Below, in pieces: positions 7,286 through 17,500 of a stretch of DNA of 64,000 nucleotides. The notes beneath the pieces are model-generated. The model saw nothing but the letters and a program-made list of their open reading frames with translations, was not told the DNA's origin and did not search any database. Positions within the stretch are counted from its first letter, which is position 1. Each line of letters starts with the position of its first letter. The stretch is from Teredinibacter haidensis (GTDB lineage: Bacteria; Pseudomonadota; Gammaproteobacteria; Pseudomonadales; Cellvibrionaceae), in the NCBI RefSeq assembly GCF_014211975.1, contig NZ_CP060084.1, positions 558,001 to 622,000 of the forward strand, in the 5' to 3' direction. Both the position numbers and the translations under genes were made by a program.

Positions 7286-9985
7286 TTATTTTTGAGATGC
7301 TTCTATCTTGACCGGCGTGGTGTTTTGAATAAGCGCATTTAGCTCGGGGACGCAGGAGCCGCAGTTGGTTCCGCACTTTAATTTTTCGCCTAGCTTTTCG
7401 ATTGTGTCGCAACCGCCTTCGATGGCTTTAATAATGGTATTTTCCCCTGTTTGGAAACAGGAGCAGATAGCTTTTCCCGTATCCTCCGTAGCATTGGCTG
7501 GAGCACCAGCCAAAAGTGTGAACCGATTAGCGCTATCACAGAGTTTTCCCAGATGGGATTCCAGCCAACTATTTTCCTGTTTCTGTTGATTCTCAATAGA
7601 GCAGGTTAACGCTACCACCATTTTATCTTCGATAAAGCCTAAGGCTCTGTAATGCTGTTGGCGGGAATCTAGTACTTCGCTCCATTGTTCAACGTGTGGA
7701 AATTGCTCGCGTATCCAGGTTTGCCAGTTTTCCGGTTGCTCGCGGTCCGCCAGGCGGTATTTGAAGCCTGTACCAAGCAGTATTTTGCTCCAGTATTCGC
7801 TCTTGGGAGTAATGTCTTCACACGTTAATAAAAAGCCCTGCCAAGCAGCATTAAAGGGTTTTACTGACACCGGAGTGTGTTTGAATTCAGGCTGACCACA
7901 GAGAGGATCCGTAATCGAATTAACCAGAGCATCGGCGCGGGCACTCGCAGAGAATTGATTGTTCCAGTGCATGGGAACAAAGGTTTCACCGCGTCTTACG
8001 CTATCGGTAATAGAAACTCGCCCAAGAAAACGGGAATTGCGATTTTCGAGCAGAGCGATATCGCCGTTATTCAGCTCCAGTTTTTTTGCATCGCTGGGAT
8101 GAATATCTATATAGGGTTCATCGGTATGTCCGACTAGCTTGGCAGAGCTACCGGTTCTACCCATGGTATGCCACTGGTCGCGAATACGGCCAGTGTTCAT
8201 TATGAGTTGTCCTGCCTGCGGCGGCTTCTTTGGGAATTGCGCTACGACGGGAATAAAATTCGCTTTGCCATTATCAGTAAAAAATTTATCGTCTTCGAAG
8301 AGGCGGCGCTTGCCTGTGGTTTCGCCCTTGACGATGGGCCAGTAGGTGGGAGGGAGGTTAAAGTAATCGTAATCGGATAGGTTTTCCAACGCTGAAATAT
8401 TAAAAGCTCTTTCGCCATTATTTTCAAAGCCAGACAGCGCCGCGTGCTCGCGAAAAATATCTGCCGCCGAGGTGTAATTAAACCCTTCGTTGAACCCCAT
8501 TTTTTTGGCAAATTCCATGATGATTTGCCAGTCGTTTTTTGTGTCGCCTGGCGCTTCAAGGAATCCTTTTTGCAGAGAGATACAGCGCTCGGAATTGGTG
8601 ACGGTGCCGGATTTTTCACCCCAGGTGGTGGCAGGAAAAACAATGTCGGCTTCTACAGCGGTATCTGTATTAGCCACACACTCACTCACTATTACCATTT
8701 CGCAGCGGCGCAATGCCTCGCGTACAAAATCCGCATCGGGCATGGTGACGACCGGGTTGGTGGCCATAATCCACACGGCTTTAATTTTTCCGTCGTGAAT
8801 GGCTTGAAACATATCAACGGCCTTAAGACCTTCGTTTTCGGCCATTCGAGGAGCGTCCCAGAAACGCTTTACTTTATCGAGGGCTGCAGCATCTCCGTAG
8901 TTCATATGCGCGGCTAACTGGTTGGCAAGGCCGCCGACTTCTCGCCCACCCATAGCATTGGGCTGTCCGGTGATAGAAAACGGCGTCGCGCCGGGTTTAC
9001 CAATTTTGCCGGTAGCAAGGTGGCAGTTAATAATGGCGTTGCCTTTATCGACGCCGGAGGATGACTGGTTTATTCCCTGGGAAAATACCGTTACGGCTTT
9101 CTGTTTTTGCGCAAAAAGCTGGTACACCCTGGCGAGGTCGCCCTCGTTCAGGTCACACATAATGGCTGCTTGAGCGGTACTGCCTACCTGTGTTTTCGCT
9201 GCGGCTAGTGTCTGCTCAAACTGGTTGCAGTGTTGTTCAATAAAGTGTGTATCCAGGTGGTTGTTATCGGCCAGATAACTGAGTAATCCGTTAAAGAAAA
9301 AAGCATCGGCACCGGGGCGTAGGGATAGATGGATATCGGCGATGTCGCAGGTAGGCGTGCGGCGGGGATCGAGTACCACCACCGTCATCTCCGGGCGCCG
9401 TTTTTTCGCTTTTACAATTCGCTGGTAAACCACCGGGTGGGTGTAGGCCATATTGGAACCGACCAGAATTAGCAGGTCGCTTTGTTCTAGATCGTCGTAG
9501 CAGCCGGGCACAAGGTCTTCACCAAAAGCGCGTTTGTGGGCAACGACGGCGGAGGCCATACACAGTCGAGAATTGGTGTCGACATTGGCTGTGCCAATAA
9601 AGCCTTTCATTAACTTGTTGGCAATGTAGTAATCTTCGGTTAGCAGCTGGCCAGATAAATAAATGGCCACCGCATCTGGCCCGTATTGATCGACAACCTG
9701 CTTGAATTTACCTGCGCCCAGCTCGATCGCCTCTTCCCAACTGCTGGGTTTACCGTTGATTAGAGGCTGCTGTAGTCGGTTGGAGAAATTCTGCGTTTCG
9801 TGTAAAGCCGAGCCTTTTACGCAAAGCCGTCCCTCATTTGCCGGATGTTGTTTGTCTCCCTTTACGCTGGTAATGGTATTGTTCTCGACCGTAGCGGAAA
9901 CACCGCAGCCAACGCCACAATAGCAGCAGGTCGTATTGACGATTTTTTGAGGGCTTGTACTAGCGATAATCGATTCAATATTCAT
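7286..9985 (-). CDS. nasA: Assimilatory nitrate reductase, molybdopterin catalytic subunit with C-terminal [2Fe-2S] domain
   Basis: An 899-residue cytoplasmic molybdoenzyme that reduces nitrate to nitrite. The N-terminal [4Fe-4S] motif is C20-x2-C23-x3-C27-x27-C55 (TTCCYCGVGCGVS and GRLCVKG). The MGD-binding body follows, with NSRLCMASAVVAHKRAFG and the GQPNAMGGREVGG segment. The C-terminus carries a BFD-like [2Fe-2S] domain, AICSCFQTGENTI then KCGTNCGSCVPELNAL, as in NasA of Klebsiella type. It lacks a Tat signal, as expected for an assimilatory enzyme. It follows the FAD oxidoreductase gene by 11 bp; that protein is probably its electron donor. Confidence 0.93.
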   Translation of the reverse strand: MNIESIIASTSPQKIVNTTCCYCGVGCGVSATVENNTITSVKGDKQHPANEGRLCVKGSALHETQNFSNRLQQPLINGKPSSWEEAIELGAGKFKQVVDQYGPDAVAIYLSGQLLTEDYYIANKLMKGFIGTANVDTNSRLCMASAVVAHKRAFGEDLVPGCYDDLEQSDLLILVGSNMAYTHPVVYQRIVKAKKRRPEMTVVVLDPRRTPTCDIADIHLSLRPGADAFFFNGLLSYLADNNHLDTHFIEQHCNQFEQTLAAAKTQVGSTAQAAIMCDLNEGDLARVYQLFAQKQKAVTVFSQGINQSSSGVDKGNAIINCHLATGKIGKPGATPFSITGQPNAMGGREVGGLANQLAAHMNYGDAAALDKVKRFWDAPRMAENEGLKAVDMFQAIHDGKIKAVWIMATNPVVTMPDADFVREALRRCEMVIVSECVANTDTAVEADIVFPATTWGEKSGTVTNSERCISLQKGFLEAPGDTKNDWQIIMEFAKKMGFNEGFNYTSAADIFREHAALSGFENNGERAFNISALENLSDYDYFNLPPTYWPIVKGETTGKRRLFEDDKFFTDNGKANFIPVVAQFPKKPPQAGQLIMNTGRIRDQWHTMGRTGSSAKLVGHTDEPYIDIHPSDAKKLELNNGDIALLENRNSRFLGRVSITDSVRRGETFVPMHWNNQFSASARADALVNSITDPLCGQPEFKHTPVSVKPFNAAWQGFLLTCEDITPKSEYWSKILLGTGFKYRLADREQPENWQTWIREQFPHVEQWSEVLDSRQQHYRALGFIEDKMVVALTCSIENQQKQENSWLESHLGKLCDSANRFTLLAGAPANATEDTGKAICSCFQTGENTIIKAIEGGCDTIEKLGEKLKCGTNCGSCVPELNALIQNTTPVKIEASQK

Positions 9986-9996
9986 GTATAGGCTTT

Positions 9997-11262
9997 TTAG
10001 GCGACCTGAGATTGTGAGGGAATGGTTGTTTTATCGATCTTGCAATAGTGCTGCCCGAAGATAAGCTGGGGCAGGTACTTACTAACGGGTATTTGGTTTT
10101 GCATCAGCTCGAAATACTCATTGCCATCGCGAGTATCGCCAAACAAAACGATGCCAACGATACGGTCGTTTTCAAGCAATAGTTTGCGGTACATATTATT
10201 GGCGGGGTCTTGCATGATGATTTCGTGGTGGTGAGCCCGAGTGATAAATTCTCCCGCCGAGTAGAGCTGTACACCGGAGACCTTTAGTTTGGTGGCGACA
10301 GGCTTTGTTGAAAACGGTGTTAAGCGGTCACTGGTCAAGCGATCGGCTAGGGTAGTGCATTGCTGCCATATTGGTTCAACAAGCCCAAAGGTATTGCCGT
10401 CGTGCTCACAGCATTCACCCAGCGCGCTGATATTAGCAGAGGACGTGTTCAAAAAATCATCGACGAGAATAGCGCGCTTGGTTTCAATACCGCTCTCTGT
10501 CGCTAGCGCCGCATTGGGGCTGATTCCTGTGGCGATAACAACTAAATCGCAAGGCAGAGTCTCTCCGCTTTTCAGGCTTGCACTGCAAACAGTATCGCGG
10601 CCGTTGAATTGCGTAATTTCATCGCCGAGGCGAAAATCGATGAGCAGATTGTGCATGACTTTACGTAGCAGATCGCCCGCGTTTTTATCCAGCTGACGGT
10701 TGAGCAGCCAGTCCGAGCGGTGAATAAGCGTAACTTTTATATCTTTTTGGGCCAGTCCGTAGGCCGCTTCCAAACCCAGCAGTCCTCCCCCGACAACAAT
10801 GGCGGATTTCGCGTTTTGGCTTACCTGGTCAATAGTGTGAACATCGTCCAAGGTTCGAAAAGGAAAAATATGGGCGAGGTGTTGGTTTTTTGCCGGGATT
10901 TTACTGGGGCTTGAGCCAGTTGCTATAACGAGGTGGTCGTAACCGATTTGTTTGCCATTTTCCAGCTTTACGGATTGGTTTTCCGGCTGAATGGAGGTTA
11001 CCCGCGCACCACCATAAAAACGAATATTGTTGGCTGCATACCACTTGCTGTCCTTTTGAATAATATCACTATGCTTCAGCTCACCGGCCAGTACCGGTGA
11101 AAGCATAATACGGTTATAGCTTCCCTGCAGTTCATCACCCACAACGGTTATATCGAACTTGTCTGGACTGCGCTTCATAATCTCATCGATTAGTCGGCCT
11201 GCGGCCATACCGTTGCCGGCGATCAGGAGTTGTTGTTTGCTTTTTTCGGCAGTGGGTATCAC
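9997..11262 (-). CDS. FAD/NAD(P)H oxidoreductase of the nitrate assimilation operon (NasC / NirB N-terminal type)
   Basis: A pyridine-nucleotide-disulfide-type flavoprotein. The FAD Rossmann motif is LLIAGNGMAAGRLIDE at the N-terminus, the NAD(P) motif is AIVVGGGLLGLEAAYGLA, and ATG-type strands VIATGSSPSK and VVIATGISPNAA follow. It matches the N-terminal module of NAD(P)H nitrite reductases but lacks their siroheme half, so it is a stand-alone electron-transfer subunit, probably for the adjacent NasA. An open frame reaches 11454 only through a TTG and a low-complexity lead. The GTG at 11262 with an upstream CGAGGT and a direct run into the FAD motif is the best start. No nirB/nirD is visible. 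Confidence 0.85.
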   Translation of the reverse strand: MIPTAEKSKQQLLIAGNGMAAGRLIDEIMKRSPDKFDITVVGDELQGSYNRIMLSPVLAGELKHSDIIQKDSKWYAANNIRFYGGARVTSIQPENQSVKLENGKQIGYDHLVIATGSSPSKIPAKNQHLAHIFPFRTLDDVHTIDQVSQNAKSAIVVGGGLLGLEAAYGLAQKDIKVTLIHRSDWLLNRQLDKNAGDLLRKVMHNLLIDFRLGDEITQFNGRDTVCSASLKSGETLPCDLVVIATGISPNAALATESGIETKRAILVDDFLNTSSANISALGECCEHDGNTFGLVEPIWQQCTTLADRLTSDRLTPFSTKPVATKLKVSGVQLYSAGEFITRAHHHEIIMQDPANNMYRKLLLENDRIVGIVLFGDTRDGNEYFELMQNQIPVSKYLPQLIFGQHYCKIDKTTIPSQSQVA

Positions 11263-11482
11263 TGAATCTGTACCTCGGTTTCGAGAGCAACCCTGATGCG
11301 GGTGTTCTGTTTTGGTTAGCGTTGGCACTGTTTGAGTGCCTGTCTGGGCTAATGAAAACAAAATTTTTCGGCGCGGCTCAATTAAAATACTCAAAAACGC
11401 ACCAATGAAGTGCTTAAAGCATGGAAAATGCTGACTATAGGAGGACTTTAGCAATAAGCAGACCAGCTTAGATCGTTATTGC

Positions 11483-12820
11483 TTAGAAACGTATTCTGGC
11501 TGTTGCCTGGTGGTCGTCCACATGGAAACTGAATTGCCAGCCCTGTTTTTCGGTAATTTTCTGGACCAGAGTTAAGCCCAGCCCAAAGCTTCCTGTGACA
11601 AGTGCCTGGGCTGCATCCTGGGGCCTGGGGGAGACATAGCTGTAGGAGTGATTGCAGTTGACAATTTCAAGGCTGTTGCTAGCGATTGCCTGGATGCTGA
11701 TGGCGCCGTCCCCACAGTGTTGAAAGGCGTTGCGGATTATATTATCCAAAACAATATGCGCAAGTGCGGCTTCCATTTCCTGTGTGCCCAGGGCATCCAG
11801 ATTCAGGTTAAGTGATACTTGTTTGCCTTCATTCAGGTTTTGGTTCTCTTCGATAATGTCGCGTGTGAGTGTTTTTAAACAAGTTGCTTGCTTGGATGGG
11901 GCTGAATAGTTCTCGATCGCTAGCCATAGAATGGCTTCAGTGACGGATTTCATCGTGTCGCCAGCGCGCCGAATTCGCTGTACTAGGCTATCAATCTCAT
12001 CGTTGCCGATTTTACGTTTGTATTCGAGTACATCCAGTGCGTTGCGGATAATCGCGATGGGCGTGCGCAATTCGTGGCTGGCGTTGCGTAAAAACTGTCG
12101 TTCGCGCTCGTTGTACTGGTGAATTCGTTTAAGTGCGTTATACAGGCTGTCGGCCATCTGTCCAATTTCATCGGCCTGAATATTACGTGGCAGTTGTTCT
12201 GGCGGGCTGGTTTGATCGAGTTTGTCGATCCAGCGGGAAAGGCTTGTAATCGGGCGCAAGGCTCGGGCTATAGTGGTTTTAAATACCAGTAACATGGCAA
12301 TAACCAGAATGCCGCCGACAATGGCCAGTAATTTGAATTTTCGCCACACTTTTTCAGCTACGGCATCAGAAACGGTTATTGTGTAAAAAATAAATAGGCG
12401 TTCGCTGGTATCGGGCAGGTGGGATATCAGCAGGTGGTAATGCGATTCAGTTCCAGGGTTTTTGTTAAATCGATAGATAAGACCCTCTTCATCTGCCCCC
12501 CATTTATGCCACTTACGATGGGGGTACCACTGCAATATCTCTTTGGGCAGGTTGTCTTCACCGATATAGCCTTTCAGTGTTTGGCTATTGGGTAGCGGAG
12601 CGTCGTGGTCTTTTTGGTAGGCCTGCTTGAACAGAAGGGCTTCCTGCCAGACGATGCCGTGGGTGGCATCTGATAACCCCCATTCATAGAGCATTGCGAG
12701 CATGGTGGTGTAGAACGACACCAGTAAAATCGAAAAAATCAGAACGATTTTACTGATGCGTGCGCGCAGTGAATAGTTGCGACCTAGGGGCTTAACTGTT
12801 GTCACGTACTGCAACTCCAA
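11483..12820 (-). CDS. Sensor histidine kinase (two-component system)
   Basis: A 445-residue membrane kinase. Transmembrane helices lie near residues 25-47 and 165-187, with a periplasmic sensor between them that matches no family I recognise. Next come a HAMP-like linker (RPITSLSRWIDKL), the phospho-acceptor H box NASHELRTPIAIIRNALDVL, an N box DNIIRNAFQHCG and a short G box SFGLGLTLVQKI. The ATP lid looks compact. The start overlaps the response regulator gene by 29 bp; a GTG at 12805 is an alternative. The stimulus is unknown. The position beside nas genes suggests but does not prove nitrogen control. Confidence 0.9.
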   Translation of the reverse strand: MELQYVTTVKPLGRNYSLRARISKIVLIFSILLVSFYTTMLAMLYEWGLSDATHGIVWQEALLFKQAYQKDHDAPLPNSQTLKGYIGEDNLPKEILQWYPHRKWHKWGADEEGLIYRFNKNPGTESHYHLLISHLPDTSERLFIFYTITVSDAVAEKVWRKFKLLAIVGGILVIAMLLVFKTTIARALRPITSLSRWIDKLDQTSPPEQLPRNIQADEIGQMADSLYNALKRIHQYNERERQFLRNASHELRTPIAIIRNALDVLEYKRKIGNDEIDSLVQRIRRAGDTMKSVTEAILWLAIENYSAPSKQATCLKTLTRDIIEENQNLNEGKQVSLNLNLDALGTQEMEAALAHIVLDNIIRNAFQHCGDGAISIQAIASNSLEIVNCNHSYSYVSPRPQDAAQALVTGSFGLGLTLVQKITEKQGWQFSFHVDDHQATARIRF

Positions 12821-13460
12821 CGCCTCGTAAGGTATGTATCAAGGGCTGGTCGAAGGGCTTATCGACGAGTTTACGCAGAGTGTATAAATGGGATTTCAAC
12901 GCTTCCGAGTCGGGCGGGCTATCTTTCCACAAAACGTTTTCCAGCTCGTAGCGGGATAACACCCGCGGGCTGGCCTGAACTAGCGCCACTAATAATTTCC
13001 AGCAGGCGGGAGAAAGGTCAATGGATTTACCTGCACGGATGGCTTGGTGATTGTCCAGGTTGATTTCCAGATCAGCAACTTTTAGGGAGGAGCCGTTGGT
13101 GGTTTTGCGCTTGGTAATCGCGCGTATACGTGCAGCTAGTTCCGGTAGATCAAAGGGTTTAACCAGATAGTCGTCTGCGCCAGCTTCGAAGCCAGCCAGT
13201 TTATCATCCAACGTGTCTCGTGCGGTTAGCATGATTACCGGGGCGTTGTTGCCGCAGTCGCGCAGGGTTTTGCACAGGCTAAGGCCATCAATGCCGGGCA
13301 TCATGATGTCCAGAATCATTGCGTCATAGGTGTTGTCTCTGCACAGTTCCAACGCGTGGTCGCCGCGTTCGGCGTAGTCGCAGTCGAACTCCTGCAGTTC
13401 AAGATAATCCAAGACATTGGCGGCTAGGTCGCGGTTGTCTTCTACTAGTAGCACTATCAT
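12792..13460 (-). CDS. OmpR/PhoB-family response regulator
   Basis: A receiver domain (VEDNRDLAANVLDYL, phospho-acceptor Asp in MILDIMMPGIDGL, conserved Lys in YLVKPFDLPEL) is followed by a winged-helix DNA-binding domain (DSEALKSHLYTLRKLVDKP). The ATG at 13460 is preceded by GGAGGG with 7-nt spacing; a longer frame from a TTG is not credible. It is transcribed ahead of, and overlaps, the kinase gene. Together they form a standard two-component pair; the targets are not identifiable from the sequence. Confidence 0.92.
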   Translation of the reverse strand: MIVLLVEDNRDLAANVLDYLELQEFDCDYAERGDHALELCRDNTYDAMILDIMMPGIDGLSLCKTLRDCGNNAPVIMLTARDTLDDKLAGFEAGADDYLVKPFDLPELAARIRAITKRKTTNGSSLKVADLEINLDNHQAIRAGKSIDLSPACWKLLVALVQASPRVLSRYELENVLWKDSPPDSEALKSHLYTLRKLVDKPFDQPLIHTLRGVGVAVRDNS

Positions 13461-13573
13461 GGTTGTTCCCTCCAACAGACAAGTATACCGCAGAATAGCA
13501 GGAGTTTTTACCTGAGCTTGACTTGCTTGGTCTTGGTAGCAGGGTATCGGGGTACCCTGCGTGAAGGAGGAAT

Positions 13574-14116
13574 CTATCGATTCCAGGGCATGCGAGTCAG
13601 CAGGAATGCCAAGCCGCAGCGGTTAGTAACACCCGCGAAAATGAGGCCGGCGCCGACAAAGCCCGACATTAATAGGAAGTTGGGGTTGACGTTTATACCC
13701 AAAATTACACCGGCAAGGATAACTATACCGGCAGCAATGCGTACTTGACGTTCCAGCGGAATACTTTTGCGCTCGCCTTTGTTGATGTTCCCTCCAGCGG
13801 CCTTGATACCGTTTATACCGCCTTCGATAATCACCCACTCTACACCCGCCAGTTTACCCAGTTGGCGAACGGTGGCCTCTGCACGCATACCACTCTGGCA
13901 CAGCAAGAATACGCGTTGGTCTTCATTCTGTAGATTGGTGGTTATGCTGTCATTGACGGCCTCTGCTGAAATACCCTGGAAGGGCAGGCAAATACAGTTG
14001 TCGATATTTTCCCGGTCGATCTCCGGCTGGGTTCGCAGGTCGACAATGGTCAACTCACTGGTCTGACTGCTGCGCAGTGTTTCAAATTCCGCTGCACTGA
14101 TACGATTAATGGTCAT
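13574..14116 (-). CDS. Rhodanese-DUF2892 membrane protein, YgaP-like
   Basis: A 180-residue protein. The N-terminal rhodanese domain (residues about 1-110) has the active-site Cys in LLCQSGMRAEATVRQL. The C-terminal part has two hydrophobic helices (IAAGIVILAGVILGI and LLMSGFVGAGLIFAGV), which fit DUF2892. This is the architecture of E. coli YgaP, a membrane sulfurtransferase, where the partner gene ygaV encodes an ArsR-type regulator. The same gene order occurs here, with the regulator immediately upstream on the same strand (21 bp gap). It probably handles persulfide or cyanide/thiosulfate sulfur. Confidence 0.88.
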   Translation of the reverse strand: MTINRISAAEFETLRSSQTSELTIVDLRTQPEIDRENIDNCICLPFQGISAEAVNDSITTNLQNEDQRVFLLCQSGMRAEATVRQLGKLAGVEWVIIEGGINGIKAAGGNINKGERKSIPLERQVRIAAGIVILAGVILGINVNPNFLLMSGFVGAGLIFAGVTNRCGLAFLLTRMPWNR

Positions 14117-14137
14117 AGTTAACTCGCTGGTGGGTTA

Positions 14138-14443
14138 CTAGGGGCGATCCGGGCAATAGATGGACTTTAACGTGGTAATAATTCGGATGGCGTGATCGCC
14201 GGAAAGGCGATAGAACACTGTTTGGCCTTCCTTGCGTGTGGCGACAAGGCCTGCTTCACGCAACCGGGCCAAATGCTGGGACAGGGCCGACTGGCTAAGG
14301 GGAACCAGTTTGTTTAGTTCGCCAACGCTCATTTCATGGCTACCGAGGGAGCAGCACACCATCAAACGGCTTTCATTGCCTAATTCTTTTAGCAGGCTGG
14401 CGGCATCTTTGGCGTGTTCTGAGAGCTCGTCATGCGGGTTCAC
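14138..14443 (-). CDS. ArsR-family regulator, YgaV/BigR-like (probable persulfide sensor)
   Basis: A 101-residue winged-helix repressor with LLKELGNESRLMVCCSLG, MSVGELNKLVPLSQSAL, SQHLARLREAGLVATR and FYRLSG. Cysteines at 30/31 and at 97 (LKSIYCP) sit where the redox pair of BigR/SqrR/YgaV-type sulfur sensors sits; metal-binding ELCVC-type motifs are absent. Family knowledge predicts derepression by reactive sulfur species. The adjacent rhodanese gene is the likely target and should be co-transcribed. Sensing of sulfide or persulfide is inferred from the cysteine placement and from synteny. Confidence 0.85.
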   Translation of the reverse strand: MNPHDELSEHAKDAASLLKELGNESRLMVCCSLGSHEMSVGELNKLVPLSQSALSQHLARLREAGLVATRKEGQTVFYRLSGDHAIRIITTLKSIYCPDRP

Positions 14444-14550
14444 AGATAATTCCTCTTGTCTGGAATAGGTTGTTTCCTGATCACAGGACGCGAACGCGCG
14501 ATTCTATATAGGGTTGACTGGGGAGGCAAGTGGCGGAAGTGAGGTAGGTG

Positions 14551-14584
14551 CAAGACAAACGAGGATAGCTCCCCGTTTGTCTTG
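14551..14584 (-). terminator. Hairpin after the chemoreceptor gene
   Basis: An 11-bp perfect inverted repeat (CAAGACAAACG ... CGTTTGTCTTG) with a 12-nt loop that can itself pair GGA with TCC. It begins 7 bp after the chemoreceptor stop on the minus strand. A T-run on the minus strand side is lacking, so it may be an imperfect intrinsic terminator or an mRNA-stabilising hairpin. Confidence 0.45.
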
Positions 14585-14590
14585 GTGCGC

Positions 14591-17500
14591 TTAGCGGGTA
14601 AAAAAGGCGACCATCTGCTCCATTTGGTGTGCTTGCTCTGCAATACTTTCGCTAGTGGCAGAGGCTTCTTCAACCAGTGCGGCGTTTTGTTGGGTCATTT
14701 GGTCCATTTGCGCTATGGCGGCGTTAACCTGCTCTATGCCGGAGCTTTGTTCGCGGGCGCTCGTGAAGATCTGATCCATCATATCTCCAACGCGTTCAAT
14801 CTCGGTGACTATGTTTTGCAAGGTTTTACCGGAGCTTTCTACCAGGCTCGATCCATCATCGACTTTCGTGGTGGAGTCGCGGATCAAATCCTTAATCTCC
14901 TTTGCTGCGGATGCTGATCGCTGAGCCAGGTTGCGCACTTCCCCTGCAACTACCGCAAACCCACGCCCTTGCTCGCCAGCGCGGGCGGCTTCTACGGCTG
15001 CGTTTAACGCAAGCAGATTGGTTTGGAAGGCGATTTCATCAATCACGCCAATAATATTGGCGATCTTGTTACTGGACTGTGAGATTGCTGCCATCGCTTG
15101 GCCGCTGGCCCTGACTGACTCGTTACCTACGCGCGCGATTTCCATTGAGCGTTGACTCAGCTCGGTCGCACTCTTTGCGCTGTCTTCATTTTGTTTCACC
15201 AGTGTTAGGAGTTCTTCCATGCTGGATCCGGTCTGCTCCAGAGAGGACGCCTGCTCTTCGGTTCTTTGGCTCAGATCGGTATTGCCGGCGGATATTTCGT
15301 TTGTTCCTCTGGCGATATCTCTCGAGGAACTCGAAATTTTCTCAATAATATCTCTCAACTTTTCCACGGTAGCGTTGGCGTCGTCTTTCAGCTTCGCAAA
15401 TTCTCCTTGATACTCCCGGTCGATTTTTTGTGAGAGGTCACCTTTTGCCAGGGCAGAGAAAACCCGCATCATATCGTTGAGCGCAATATTAGTGGTTTGA
15501 GTGAGGCGGTTGAGACCATCACTAACACTTTTGAAAAAGCCCGTTTTTCCCTCTGACATTATTGTTTGGCTAAAATCTCCAGCGGCGGCGGCGGTAATAA
15601 TACTGTCTATCTCCTGTTCAATGGCGACTTCTGCAGTACGATCCAGCCATTCCGTTACTGTACCGATACGCTCTCCATCGATGTTGTTGATAGGGTTTGT
15701 CGTCAGTGTAAAGGTGCGGTCACCAGCGTTAATTTCGCTGTTGAATGTACGGTTAAGCTGATCGAGAATTGAGCGTTGGTGAGCTGGGTTTTTATGGAAG
15801 GTATCAATGTTTTTACCCAGCAGGTTGTCGGCACTAAATTGTCCGATATGACGGCTTAGATCCTCCTCGGCTGCCTTCATCATGGAGTTTAGGGAGCTGT
15901 TGGTGTAGATAATGTTAAAGTCTTTATCTGCGATCATGGTGCTGGTAGAAGAGCTGTCCAGAGCTTGTCGTATGCGTGCGTTTTCATCTGCAATACGTTT
16001 TACTTCGCGTTCATTTTCCAGCTTTTGAGTTATATTTTCCCACTCGACAACGGCACCAAGAAATTCACCGTCTTCATCGCGGATAGGCGTGGCAGATAGA
16101 AAGAAGTTTAAATTGGCAATGGCGAGCTCGACTTTAAAACTATCGCGTAATTCCTGTAGTAGGTGCCGTTGGTGAGCTGGGTTTTTGTGAAAGATATCAA
16201 TATTGCTACCCATTAATGTACTGGAGTCAAAGCCGGGGATATCCTTTTGAATATCCTGCTCTGCGTCCAGCATGAGGGCATCGGCCGACTTATTCATATA
16301 CACGATATTAAAGTCTGCATTGGCAATCATTACACCGGTAGCGGAAACGTCCAGAGCCTGTTTGATTATCAGCGTTTGCCTTGCCTGATTCTTTGCTTCT
16401 AAAGCGGCCGTTTCCGCGGCCTTGGCATTTTTGTCGGCTAGCGCTTGCTGGCGTAGCTGCTCGGCATTTGCCTCTTGGATATCCTTAACCGCAGCGTTTA
16501 CCCCGTGAGTGAGCATTCCCAGTTGACCGGGGTAATTTTCAGATACCTTTTCCTTATAGTTTCCTTTCCCAAGCTCTTCCAATACTGTATTCGTCCCTGT
16601 AATGGACGAGGACAGGTTGGATAAAAGAGAGTTGAAAGCGCGGCTGGTATTGCCTATTTCATCCTGGTAATCGTTGCGTAATAGTGGTTGAAAATTGCCT
16701 TCGCGTTCAACCTGCTGGATAGTGTTGCCAAGCTGGAGGATAGGGGTGCTGACAAGCTTGCTGATATAAAAGGCGAAAAGAGTGATCGCAATCGCGCAGA
16801 CAAGGGCGATAACCAGCAGCGCCCACTTCATCGAGCGGATTCCGGAAAAGGCTTCTGCTACACTGATCTCAGAAAGAATTACCCAGCTGAAATGGGTGAA
16901 GTTGATTTTACTGTAAGACGATAGCACCTGTTTATTGCTGTAATCTTGAATAATCTTATTTCCGGATTTTCCCTGCAGAGCCTCTTCGACTGACTGCGTT
17001 TTGACCGATCCGGTTTCCGGGTTTTTGAAGGAGGCAGATACAGAATGGTTCTCTGGATTCAAATAAGAATCGGAACGCATTAGATAGTCTTCGCCCACCA
17101 GATAGCTTTCACCGGTTTCCCCCATTCCTGATCGCTCGCTCATAATGGCATCGATTGGTTCCAAGGGGATCTGAAAGACTAAAACGGCTACGCGTTTTTC
17201 TTTGTAGAAGATGGGCGTGGCAATAAAACTGGAGGGAGCTTCGTAAGACGGCGGATAGGGTCTAAAATCTTTTAAAATCGATTGCCCTTTTTCCAGCGTT
17301 AAAGCCTCTCTAAAGCTTTCTGCGAAATTCGTTTCTGAGTAGGGGCCATCAAGCAGCGAGGTGGCATAATCCAACTCTTTATATACGGAGTAGACAATGT
17401 CGCCGCTTTTGGCGTCTGCGATAAAGAAGTCGTAGAACTCAAACTCCTTTACAAACTGGCGAAAACTATCGTGGTACTTAGTGTGTACTCGGTGGTAAAT

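Noticed and set aside
8444..8917. 157-codon plus-strand frame inside nasA
   Set aside because: Antisense shadow of a strongly conserved molybdoenzyme gene.
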